From assembly GCA_039519185.1 (NCBI GenBank), contig CM076850.1:162954974-163018973 (forward strand): DNA of 64,000 bases, in the 5' to 3' direction. Positions within the stretch are counted from its first letter, which is position 1, and each line of letters opens with the position of its first letter. Of this stretch, positions 12,601 to 19,765 are shown in pieces. Origin of the DNA: Astragalus membranaceus. Taxonomy: Eukaryota; Streptophyta; Magnoliopsida; Fabales; Fabaceae. The translations under genes and the position numbers were made by a program. The notes under the pieces are model-generated. The model saw only the letters and a list, made by a program, of their open reading frames with translations. It did no database searches and had not been told where the DNA came from.

Positions 12601-12624
12601 AGAAGGCCAAGACGTCCCTTCCAT
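669..12624 (-). CDS. GALAK: Galacturonokinase (GHMP kinase family), 13 exons, 3' end beyond the window
   Basis: Phosphorylates D-galacturonic acid at C1 with ATP, salvaging wall-derived sugar for UDP-GalA synthesis; cytosolic in the known family. Exons on the minus strand, each with GT..AG borders and compatible phase: 12592-12624 (ATG at 12624), 11902-12015, 11621-11692, 11418-11461, 10521-10674, 9360-9425, 8978-9057, 8306-8405, 7557-7732, 1908-1948, 1783-1811, 862-931, 669-758. They give about 356 residues; the Arabidopsis protein is about 424, so roughly 70 C-terminal residues are missing, including the third GHMP motif. Visible motifs are CPLGAHIDHQGG (substrate/Mg region, residues about 41-52) and GLDSSGLSSSAAVGVAYL (ATP-binding GHMP motif 2). 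The match follows the family in order through GRYARGAVYALQ, NPGYNRRVQEC and YYECG. Intron 9 is inflated to about 5.6 kb by two nested transposons. The family assignment rests on recalled homology; splice sites were read by eye. Confidence 0.9.
2362..2610 (-). repeat. 3' LTR of the chromovirus
   Basis: 249 bp, nearly identical to 7007-7255. A G-rich polypurine tract (minus strand CTTTAGGGGGGG, about 2614-2625) lies just inside it, as expected for plus-strand priming. A polyadenylation signal here could truncate galacturonokinase transcripts; that is inference. Confidence 0.93.
2591..4183 (-). pseudogene. Chromovirus Pol, RNase H end, integrase and chromodomain
   Basis: 530 residues in the same frame, entered by readthrough of the stop at 4229-4231; no natural start is expected. 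Order: KPGSANKVADGLSR (RNase H end), HHCC zinc finger (H..H near HASLQGGHSGF, then CQQCQQS), integrase core with MDFVGGLP, TDRDKVF and GQTEVTNR as the D, D, E blocks, GPY/F-like region SPRFYGPYGVVEKVG, and a C-terminal chromodomain-like segment with EVLVKWKNLP and LWES. It reaches 20 bp into the 3' LTR, normal for this clade. Integrase itself looks intact. Confidence 0.9.
4229..4963 (-). pseudogene. Chromovirus Pol, C-terminal RT and RNase H start
   Basis: In frame with the preceding segment. MPFGLTNAPSTFQALMN and VFFDDILIYS contain the RT catalytic Asp pair; VEYLGHVV and GFLGLTGYYRRFV follow. RNase H begins at ILETDASSKGVGAVL and has YERELMAIV. It ends at TAG 4229-4231 after FVIRTDQ, where relatives have Lys (AAG); one base change explains the stop. 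Confidence 0.9.
4967..5494 (-). pseudogene. Chromovirus Pol, N-terminal half of reverse transcriptase
   Basis: Same frame as gag. It shows the RT fingers/palm blocks PYSSPIILVRKKDGSWRF, VDYRALNKLTIPNKFPIP and LDLKSGYHQIRM. It stops at TAG 4967-4969, exactly where the family reads EGHY(E/x)F.VMPFGL, so a single nonsense change interrupts RT just before the MPFGL block. RT continues in frame in the next segment. Confidence 0.88.
5495..6970 (-). CDS. Chromovirus Gag plus protease region
   Basis: 491 residues from an ATG 37 bp inside the 5' LTR. Residues about 80-230 form a Retrotrans_gag capsid region (VDLPVFNGDDATGWL, then WKGLKEAILRRFQP). A CCHC-type knuckle follows: C291, C294, H302, C304. 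An acidic linker leads to the retropepsin motif LLDCGATHNFVS near residue 372. The usual plant gypsy motif is D-S-G, so the catalytic triplet here has Cys in place of Ser. The frame ends in TAA at 5495-5497, after which pol continues in the same frame. In this clade gag-pol is normally one ORF, so this stop is probably a lesion, although a natural junction cannot be excluded. Confidence 0.88.
   Translation of the reverse strand: MPKQKNNSSTMDPRIEELLERRLQDSENRSERRLQETLARMDAMIAALKESGLSGPGNPKAKENANHTGNHGDGERRLRKVDLPVFNGDDATGWLTKVERFFKVRKIEEDEKLDAALMAMEGEALSWMQWWEANSEVQAWKGLKEAILRRFQPTVVTNAFEMLMNIKQEGTVREYRKKFELIASHIKVQDQEFFAGMFSNGLKEDLRAEVRLQRPKNLADMMEIALLAEEKLGATNRYGGRSVGSFKNAIKPNSDITAMSKGSETTKNGPGTNTKSIGSKEIEERRKKGLCFTCEEKFVPGHVCKNKMLRILYVEDAGEEEENEQGQEEDEEIVWAATMKSLHLYSMAGLSSNYSFMLKGLIGILEILVLLDCGATHNFVSKKLVERKNFKVQQTPPCWVKIGNGQRIAISGVCKGVELQLQGLKVVVDCFVFPLDGEDVVLGIDRLEKLGTIKANFKELTLKIKVGKETICLQGDPTLSRREVTAREIII
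6990..7006 (-). other. Primer binding site, initiator tRNA-Met type with an extra base
   Basis: Directly inside the 5' LTR the minus strand reads actGGTATACAGAGCAAC-like sequence. The usual plant iMet site is TGGTATCAGAGC, so this copy has one inserted A. Position and similarity support the call; the variant may weaken priming. Confidence 0.6.
7007..7255 (-). repeat. 5' LTR of the chromovirus
   Basis: 249 bp, upstream copy in element orientation. It differs from the other LTR by A versus G in the ATTCArTGCATA stretch and by one base in CACCTrTTTCAT. Its ends form the short inverted pair TGATAG/CTATCA. It carries the promoter side of the element. Confidence 0.93.
10796..10972 (+). mobile_element. 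tRNA-derived SINE in GALAK intron 4
   Basis: Flanked by a 9-bp direct repeat AGTTGAAAT (10787-10795 and 10973-10981). It contains A-box-like TAGCTTGATTGGCAG (about 10808) and B-box-like GGCTCGATCC (about 10873) sequences with tRNA-like spacing. A run of 13 C (10941-10953) lies near its 3' side. Family not recognised. Confidence 0.6.
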
Positions 12625-12867
12625 TGGAAACTTGTTTCACGACGTAATGCGAGGGAGGATCTGATCTAGAAAGAAACAGAAAAGAAGCGAGACGAGATCG
12701 GAAAACTCACCACAGGATAAGCACTGTGCATTTCAGATATACCTCATTCATCAAATACATTACTATTCACTACACCGTCCATTTTCTTGCTGGTTGGTGA
12801 CGCGCCAAAATCGGTTGAAGTACATTCAGACATTAATTAATTCGGTAATTCGCTTTGTTTTAGCTAT
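12625..12867. promoter_or_regulatory. Upstream region of the galacturonokinase gene
   Basis: About 240 bp between the ATG at 12624 and a fold-back element. It should hold the 5' UTR and core promoter. No convincing TATA box is visible on the minus strand. Confidence 0.35.
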
Positions 12868-13108
12868 TTTTTTTACTCACCCATTTTAGTACTCGACAAC
12901 TTTTAGATAAGATAAATCGGTTACTAACAATTTTTTGGGATAAATAAGTCTCTGACATTTTCAAAACGGGGACAAATTAGTTCTTGTGTTAGGGACTAAT
13001 TTGTCCCCGATTTAAAAACGTCAGAGACTTATTTGTTCCAAAAAATTGTCAGGGACCAATTTGTCCTATTGAAAAATTGTGGAGGAATAAAATGGGCATT
13101 TTTTTTTG
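12868..13108. mobile_element. Fold-back MITE, about 240 bp
   Basis: Two long arms pair with each other around a centre near 12,987. Matching blocks include CACCCATTTTAGTACTC with GGAATAAAATGGGC, ACAATTTTTTGGGATAAA with its inverse, AGTCTCTGAC with GTCAGAGACT, and GGGGACAAATTAGT with ACTAATTTGTCCCC. Arm identity is roughly 80 percent by eye. No clean target duplication was found, so the superfamily is open (Mutator-like MITEs of this appearance are common in legumes). Confidence 0.7.
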
Positions 13109-14436
13109 AGATTATTGTTTTAGCTTTTTTTGTTTTGAGATTATTGTTTTAGCTTTTTATTACCGCTCCACCACAACACTTTGTAATTTCTTTTTTTTAA
13201 ATAAATAATATCTAATTATATTATAAATTGGAGTTTGTTAATAGGAATTTTTGTCTCTTTATATTATATTTGGCACGAGATTATAATGATGATTATCACC
13301 ATATCCTAGCAAAGTGTTTTCTTTTTGTCCAGTACACCTAGTAGGGTAAGTTAGTAACACACTTGTTATAAAAAAAAAGTAAACGACACACTTTATTGGT
13401 GGGGTAAATCGCTTTTTGATCATGAATGTGTGAAGCATTTTTTTTCACAACGTGAATGTGTGAGACATTGTCGTTATAGTTTTTGAATATATTTAAATTG
13501 CAAACGCATCTTTAAGTGTTTATTTAGCAAGTCATTTTGGTCTTCAAATATATCTTTTATTAGTCATTTCGATCCTTAAATATGTTTATTGTTCATCAAT
13601 TTAGTCATTAAAATTAATAACAAAAGAGACACTTAGAGGCGTGTTTGGAATTACGATACATTCAGTAACTATAATGAGTATAAATCAAATTCAAACACAC
13701 GTCGAGTAAATATCCAATTCAGTTCTTAAAAGTATAGAATCGTACAACTTAGTATTCCACGTTATTAATATTCCAAAATGGTTTCTATAACGACAAAAAG
13801 TTAAGGTAAATTATTGGTTGCCTCTAGAGAAATATGGATAATTTACTCAATATAATGTGAAATCAATAAAATTAACCACTTTTTTTTTGTAATCAACTAT
13901 CTTTGTCAACTAAAATATATTTATGCTTCTACACCATGTTAATATTATATTATTTTCCATACATGTGACAAATATGCATGGAATGAATGCAAGTGAGATT
14001 GAGTAAATTGCCCACATTTGTAATTTACTCACCTAAAAAGTAAATTTCACCTAACCAAGTGATTGATTTGTATATCAGTATCTTTAGACCACATTTATAT
14101 TAAATTAGTAAGATATTTATGTCAAATTTTAAGAAGTAAAAGTGAAATGGATAAATTACCCACATTTTTTCAAAGGGCAACCTAGGTCTCACCAAAAAAG
14201 TTAATCAGGTTTATTCCTCAGTTGGTATTCACAAAATTATGATGACATAAAGTTGGTAATGTCAGAGTATCCGTAACTAAGCGAAAAATGTTAGTGATTT
14301 ATTTGCTAACAGATCTAAACGAATAGACAAATTTGATTAACATTTTACAATTTTATGGACCAATTTGAATTCGCTTTAAATAAGTGTTAACTTGATTAAC
14401 ATTTCATTAGCCAGGTATGTACTTTTTATTTATTTA
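13109..14436. other. AT-rich intergenic DNA
   Basis: No supported gene. A small inverted pair (GGCGTGTTTGGAATT near 13638 and TTCAAACACACGTC near 13690) resembles a short, decayed Tourist-type end pair. The rest shows no recognisable structure. Confidence 0.4.
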
Positions 14437-14726
14437 GGGTGTGTTTGGGAGTTTAGAGGGGAAGGGAGGGCATGAAACTATTAGCGTAAATTTTTTAGTG
14501 ATGGGGCGAAAAATTATCCCCCTACGAGCCCTACCCCCTCCTTCCCCCAAACCCCCCTCCTAGTTTATTTTTGGAACCTCTCCTAATTTGAGAGGTTTTG
14601 GAGGGGCTCCAAAAATAAACTAGGAGAGGGATTTGGAGGGTTTTAGGGGGATAATTTTTCTCCACATCACTAAATAATTTGCATTATTAGTCCCAACCCC
14701 TCCCCTCCAAACATCCAAACACTCCC
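14437..14726. mobile_element. Tourist-like (PIF/Harbinger) MITE, 290 bp
   Basis: Terminal inverted repeats GGGTGTGTTTGGGAGT and (inverse of right end) GGGAGTGTTTGGATGT, flanked by TTA duplications (14434-14436 and 14727-14729). The interior is a long palindrome: CTCCTAGTTTATTTTTGGA pairs with TCCAAAAATAAACTAGGAG. The 3-bp TTA site and G-rich TIR are diagnostic of PIF/Harbinger MITEs. Confidence 0.85.
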
Positions 14727-14900
14727 TTAGTGTTTCACAAGATGAAAAATACTCACGTAAATGTAAACAAAGTGAGGTAATGACTAGAACAACGAATACG
14801 TATAATAAGGATTATTTGGATGAGTGATTTGGCTAACGAAATTGGTAAATAGATAATAGTCTATAAAAAACAAAATTGTTCCTAAATAGATTATTGAGCG

Positions 14901-15084
14901 TCGTGGAAGTGGTTAATGCACTCCATCTAAATGGACGTTGGCTAGTAGCCGAGTTTGATCCCCGGCGATGGAATAAATTGGAGTTGGGCTTTACTTACCT
15001 CCCAGGTGAACTCCAGATTATTTAGGGCCCCCTTCCCTTAGACACCAGAGCGGGGTCATAGACCTCTAGACCAAAAAAAGATGG
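14901..15084 (+). mobile_element. tRNA-derived SINE
   Basis: Begins TCGTGGAAGTGGTTAATGC (A-box region) with B-box-like GAGTTTGATCCCCGG about 50 bp on. It ends in an A-rich tail and is flanked by TTGAGCG (14894-14900 and 15085-15091). The flanking match extends to about 10 of 12 bases. Confidence 0.65.
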
Positions 15085-15489
15085 TTGAGCGTTGTGCGAA
15101 TTTAGTGTTTTGTGATTAGTCGTTTCCTTAACTGATATGTTTTTTTTTTGACAAAACTTAACTGATATGTTGATTAGTTGTTTCCTCAACCAAACCAATC
15201 GTTTGTTCATATGTTGATTAGTTGTTTCCTCAACTAACAAATCGTTTGTTCAACAGATTAGATAATATATCTGCTAACAATGATTCCCTTGTTTATAAAA
15301 ACCTTAAAAATTACAGAGAAATTAAATCCTTCCAAGTTTAGTCATTCAAGCAAAAATTGGCTTCTAATCTCAGCATACAAGTAACAAAAAGAACATATGA
15401 CTAGAACCGAAACCAACCAAAATCTAGACCTAAAAAACACACAACAATTCACCACACACAAGAAATATCTTCATTCTTTCAAAACAACC

Positions 15490-15990
15490 CTCGTCTATAA
15501 ATACCGGCACACATTGCCATAAAGAGGTAGATTCTCATTCCTAGCAAAATCACTCATTTATTCTCAATGAGCGTCGTAGTGGCTTCGCAGGTACACCTCC
15601 CGGGCTCACACTAACCTCTGGTCAGGCAGCAGGTGACCTACCAACTGCAGTCCACCCAACACTAAAGGATACAAAAACACGTATCAAATAAAAAAAACAT
15701 TGGAACACCAAAGTATGAGACATAACATACAAACTGCAAATTCTTAAGCTGACCTCCAAACAATTAACTGAGTTATAGAACACATGTGAAGTAAGAGACA
15801 AGTGAAAAAGATTAACAATCCTTCAAACAATTAACTAATTTAACTTGATCCTCCCGTTTAGTTGCCACTTGCCAGCAGCCCAAGTCCATGGCATTCCCTA
15901 TTTGGAAAGCCAATAAAGCAACGTACCTTGTGCGCGTTTCTTTCTTTCCTTTTGGTTGCAACTTTCATCTTGATCAAGCAAGATTCAGAA
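15490..15990 (+). promoter_or_regulatory. Possible small transcription unit with TATA box
   Basis: A good TATA element (TCTATAAATACC, about 15494) is followed about 75 bp later by ATG at 15567, opening a 15-codon ORF (starting MSVVVASQ) whose eighth codon CAG is directly followed by GT. The region is GC-richer than its flanks up to about 15,660, and again at 15,845-15,950. No protein family or small-RNA precursor was recognised. It could be a short-peptide gene, a uORF-type leader, a non-coding RNA, or chance. Confidence 0.3.
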
Positions 15991-16356
15991 GAAAGAAAAC
16001 ACAAAGAATGTTGAAAATAACGGCATCAAATTTATACATTGACATTAATAGTTCTCAGTGAAATCATTAGACTCTGTCACAAGAAAAGAAGCAGAATTAC
16101 ATTTGTACTTCAGTTTCCTTAAATATTTAAGCTAATTATCAGACCGAATAAATAGTATAGCATTCATCAAAACAAATTCAAATTGGTGTAGCTGTAACCA
16201 TGTGAATGAGGCAACAACTCTTCTATATATCCTAGAACTAGAATAAAAGTATCTAAACACTACTACCTAAAACAAAATCAGTTTGTATTAAACTCGATTT
16301 CAATGAATGAATTAATTAATATTACAAAATGAAATACACATTAAAGCATGTGAAAT

Positions 16357-16983
16357 TCAAAAATTCCACAAAGAAACAGGAGTGTCAAATATGTCCACGT
16401 CACACCACCAGTGACTAAAATCTCTTGGGGAAGGAGGAGGAGACATTATAGGCTCATGAGCAATACTCATAATCAAATCATGCAAGTCTTCAAATCCCGA
16501 CACCACCGGAGAAACTTCTTCGTCAGCAATAGTACTACTAGTACTAACACTCTGCTGCTCCTCATCGGAAAAGATATTCGCAGCCACCGTTGCCGCTCTT
16601 CTTATCTCCACCGGATCAGTTGATTCCGGCAACGTCAACCGCCACGCAGAGTCAGCAAAATTAAGACAAGCTGACTTTCCACGAAGCGTAAGTGCAGCAA
16701 CATCGTGTGCACGTGCAGCCATTTCAGGAGTTGGATATGTTCCAAGCCAAATCCTTGAGTTCTTTTTGTTGTTAGGTACTCGTATTTCACATACCCATTT
16801 GTTCTTATTCCTCTGTCGCACTCCTCTATACACTGGGTGCCTAGTTTCCTTAAATACTCTTCTTCCCGCTCTCTTCTTTGGCCTCGCCGACGCCAATATT
16901 ATAACTTCTTCGTCACTGTGGCTTGAGGAACTTGTTTCAGTAACATTGCTGAAGTTGACAAATGATGGGATGAAAATATTCAT
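16357..16983 (-). CDS. CBF/DREB1-type AP2/ERF transcription factor
   Basis: 208 residues, intronless as usual for CBF/DREB1. It binds CRT/DRE (CCGAC) promoter elements in the nucleus and drives cold and dehydration responses in known relatives. An AP2 domain spans residues about 51-109 (VYRGVRQRN, WLGTYPTPEMAARAHDVA). The CBF signatures flank it: a PKKRAGRRVFKETRHP-type block at 35-50 and DSAWR at 111-115. The C-terminal activation region is acidic and ends LWNF, a variant of the family LWSY. AP2 position 14 is Val as in DREBs, and position 19 is Val instead of the common Glu, a combination also known in cereal DREB1s. Length fits the family (about 200-220). Which CBF paralogue this is cannot be decided here. 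Confidence 0.93.
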   Translation of the reverse strand: MNIFIPSFVNFSNVTETSSSSHSDEEVIILASARPKKRAGRRVFKETRHPVYRGVRQRNKNKWVCEIRVPNNKKNSRIWLGTYPTPEMAARAHDVAALTLRGKSACLNFADSAWRLTLPESTDPVEIRRAATVAANIFSDEEQQSVSTSSTIADEEVSPVVSGFEDLHDLIMSIAHEPIMSPPPSPRDFSHWWCDVDIFDTPVSLWNF

Positions 16984-17106
16984 TGGAGAATTAAGTTGGT
17001 GAGTGTTTTTTCTTGTTGTAGAATTTTGAGGGTGGGAATATTTGTGTTGTTTTTGTGAGAGTGGAGAGTGGTTTTGAGTTTGAGTTTGAGAGTGTGTGTG
17101 TGGAGT

Positions 17107-17115
17107 TTATATAGT
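17107..17115 (-). promoter_or_regulatory. TATA box of the CBF/DREB1 gene
   Basis: Minus strand CTATATAAA about 125 bp upstream of the ATG at 16983, leaving a leader of roughly 95 nt. An ABRE-like ACGTGGTC on the minus strand near 17136-17145 lies just upstream, consistent with stress regulation; the latter is inference from a short motif. Confidence 0.7.
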
Positions 17116-18054
17116 TTTTTGAAGTAGGGTAATAGGACCACGTTTGTGACACGAACACGGGGACAGTTGTTGTCTTATAAGTGGGACAGGGGAAAAGGAA
17201 GACCACGGCTTTCACTACTGCTACACAAGTGTGCTTGCTATTCTTAACTTTTGTGGGACAATAACGTGATGTCATGAGATGTTGAAGATAACGACAAAGG
17301 TTGGTTTTGAATTTTGATCTTATCCATCCTATATGAGTATATGTGACTCGAATGTTTCCAATTCCCATTCCAGCTCCAGCTATAAATATTAATAAATAAT
17401 TAAATAGGAAGAAACGTGGAAATGAATGTTTCAAAACTTGCTTTATGCCTTTATTATCCTGATTTGGTTACAATGACTCAATAGTGAGTAGGGTAGCAAA
17501 TATCATTGGCTTGCCACTTGTTGCACAGCTCAACTATGTTGTGTAAGATCAACGAACAGTTTCGTTATAAAATGGATAAAAATCAGATTAATGTCCGATG
17601 TAGCATCCTTTTCGTTTTTTATGTTAATTTCCAAGCCTATTGTTTCAATATATGATTCAGCTTTTTGGTCAAACAAATTTGATTATATATTCTACTTTTA
17701 TATTGACAATATAAAAGTGAAAATACCCCGTCATTTTGATACAAGTGAAAATATACCAACACTATGGATTATTACAAAAAACTAAGAATTAATAAAACAA
17801 TATAATTATTCATCGCTTATTAGATTGTAAAGTTTGAATTACGAATTTATATTTACAAAACATGTTTGATAAATTAGAAATTTTAAAATACATTTATTTT
17901 TGTATGTAAACAAAAATTTTTATACTATGTTAGTGTGGACAAAACAATGTTAGTGTGTTGTATTTTCAGAGGTTTGAATTTATGGGTTACAGATCAAGGG
18001 GTAAACGATAATAGACCAGATATTACATTAAATATCATAATGTCCCATCGTAGC

Positions 18055-18057
<3 letters not shown>
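17116..18057. other. AT-rich DNA upstream of the CBF/DREB1 gene
   Basis: The proximal 300 bp is likely promoter. A 147-codon open frame at 16991-17434 on the minus strand overlaps the leader and promoter, and has no family signature; it is treated as chance. Beyond 17,450 nothing is recognised. Confidence 0.4.

Positions 18058-18109
<52 letters not shown>
18058..18109. repeat. (TA)n microsatellite, about 26 units
   Basis: Uninterrupted TA dinucleotides directly abutting the CTAG end of a Helitron-like element, which commonly insert between A and T in such tracts. Confidence 0.97.
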
Positions 18110-18110
<1 letters not shown>

Positions 18111-18160
18111 TAGAATAAATAACTCGTGCCATGCACGGGTATAAATATGTCATTGAAAAT
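18110..18160 (-). mobile_element. Helitron-type 3' terminus (minus strand)
   Basis: Read on the minus strand: ACCCGTGCATGGCACGAGT hairpin, a short spacer, CTAG at 18113-18110, then host T. A CCCGTGC..GCACGGG-type hairpin about 10 bp before CTRR is the usual 3' signature of plant Helitrons. The element extends to higher coordinates; its 5' TC end was not located, so only the terminus is annotated. Confidence 0.55.
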
Positions 18161-18637
18161 TGTTGTCGAATAAATTATATTTTGTAAGCTATAGTAGCAA
18201 AATGCATGTATAGGTAAATAGTGGTATTTTTTGTGATTTGAAAATAATATTTAAACCATCAAAACTTCATATTAATTTGATTTTTTTAAGCACAAATGAT
18301 ATCATATTATGGTGATTAGAATTCTTCATCTCATACTCATGAATCTCTAAATAATAACGATATTGATGACCATGTCATGACATGGCCATGTCGGTCATAT
18401 ATCTGGTCAAGGAATTGCACAATTTTTGAGTCGTCTACTGCCCAGTCTTTCGTCCTTTACTTGCTCCATTTGCACAACTTTTGCGAAACCTCAAGTCAAG
18501 ACTGAGTAAGAAATTTGAAGTTTGAAGAGTAGTGCTTGTAACGGAGATTCCTAATATCAACCTTACATGTTTTGAGCTCCTTCCCCTTTTGCATTTCTGC
18601 TATCTATCATTTTCGATCCATCCTACTTACTTTTATA

Positions 18638-19530
18638 TCAATTATTGCAGCAACACCCATAGACAATTATCAAATTAAAAAGCTCCCTCCTGGATGTACC
18701 TTGAATTTCAGCAAGATAACTCTTTGGCTCCTTGTCTTCACCCGTGTAGATCAATCTTGCAATGCAACAACCTCCCAATTTCATTAACTTGTCACTAATT
18801 CCTTCCCGTAGCTGCAAAATAGCCTGTATGTAAATATCATCAAGTCGATAACCAACTAAACTCGGGAGAAAATTATCCTGTTGGTCAGAAATGGATTTCA
18901 CTAATTTTTATAACAATAGAATTTAACAACTGGTCATACAATATTGTCACTAAGATACCATATGTTAAGAAGGCTTAATGAGAGAAGGCATATATAAAAG
19001 AATGCATATTAAGTATTTTTTTAAAAGAATAGCAAGTGAACTCGAGAATGCAGCATAAGAAATAACATTAGAAATAGCATTAGGGAAAGTAATACTAATA
19101 GAAACCCAGTTGCATAGTAAGATCATAATAAAACTTGGTTGATTACAATGGAATCCCTGTTAGTCACAATAAAAATATAAATACGCTGCAATAATAGATG
19201 CAAAACTCATCTCTTGTTGGCATTAAGCTGACACAATATCAACCTAGTTGAGAACATGTTAAACAAAAAAATGACGACATTAAAACAAAATTGCCTCAAA
19301 ATATTCATTCATCTCATATTAGGAGTATTCTTTTCCGAGAATACGCGGTTAAAATCCAACAAATGCATTCTTTATTGAAGTTTTATTCAATTTCAAAATC
19401 TAACAACACAAGATCTCAAATTGATGAATTGTGAGCAATAAAGCTTGCAGGCTCTAAGAATGTTGCATATACTTACTTGACATTAGCCCTACAAAAATCA
19501 AAAAGTTCGACAGCCATTTGGAAACTTCTG
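18638..19530 (-). pseudogene. Unidentified gene-like exons near the Helitron end
   Basis: On the minus strand an ATG near 19,530 opens a 13-14 residue exon (MAVELFDFCRANVK) ending at a GTAAGT donor. About 650 bp downstream, a continuous coding stretch (about 18,890-18,705) reads DNFLPSLVGYRLDDIYIQ, then LREGISDKLMKLGGCC and PKSYLAEIQ, and ends at GT. Codon use and splice-like borders suggest real exons. The protein was not recognised, and connecting exons were not found. Because it lies just inside a Helitron-type terminus, it may be a captured gene fragment; it could equally be a decayed host gene. Confidence 0.3.
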
Positions 19531-19611
19531 TTTATGATAAATTAGAAATTTTAAAATACATTAGAAATTTTAAAATACATTTATTGGTGCTACTGATAGT
19601 CCACTCATTGC

Positions 19612-19765
19612 TCTTACAGGTTGAAATCAAGAGGACTATTCCAACAGCAGTAACCTAAGGTTTTCAAGTTGAAATCAAGAGGACTATTGGTGCTACTGAT
19701 AGCACCAATAGTCCTCTTACAGGTTGAAATCAAGAGGACTATTCCAACAGCAGTAACCTAAGGTT
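19612..19765. repeat. Direct repeats flanking a perfect 19-bp hairpin
   Basis: A block of about 50 bp (TTACAGGTTGAAATCAAGAG through CCTAAGGTTTT) occurs at about 19,616 and again at about 19,717. Between them 19677-19695 and 19700-19718 are exact reverse complements with a 4-base loop CTGA. The hairpin arms derive from the same repeat in opposite orientation. Confidence 0.85.

Noticed and set aside
16991..17434. 147-codon minus-strand ORF upstream of CBF/DREB1
   Set aside because: It overlaps the TATA box and leader of the CBF gene, is low in complexity near its end and shows no domain.
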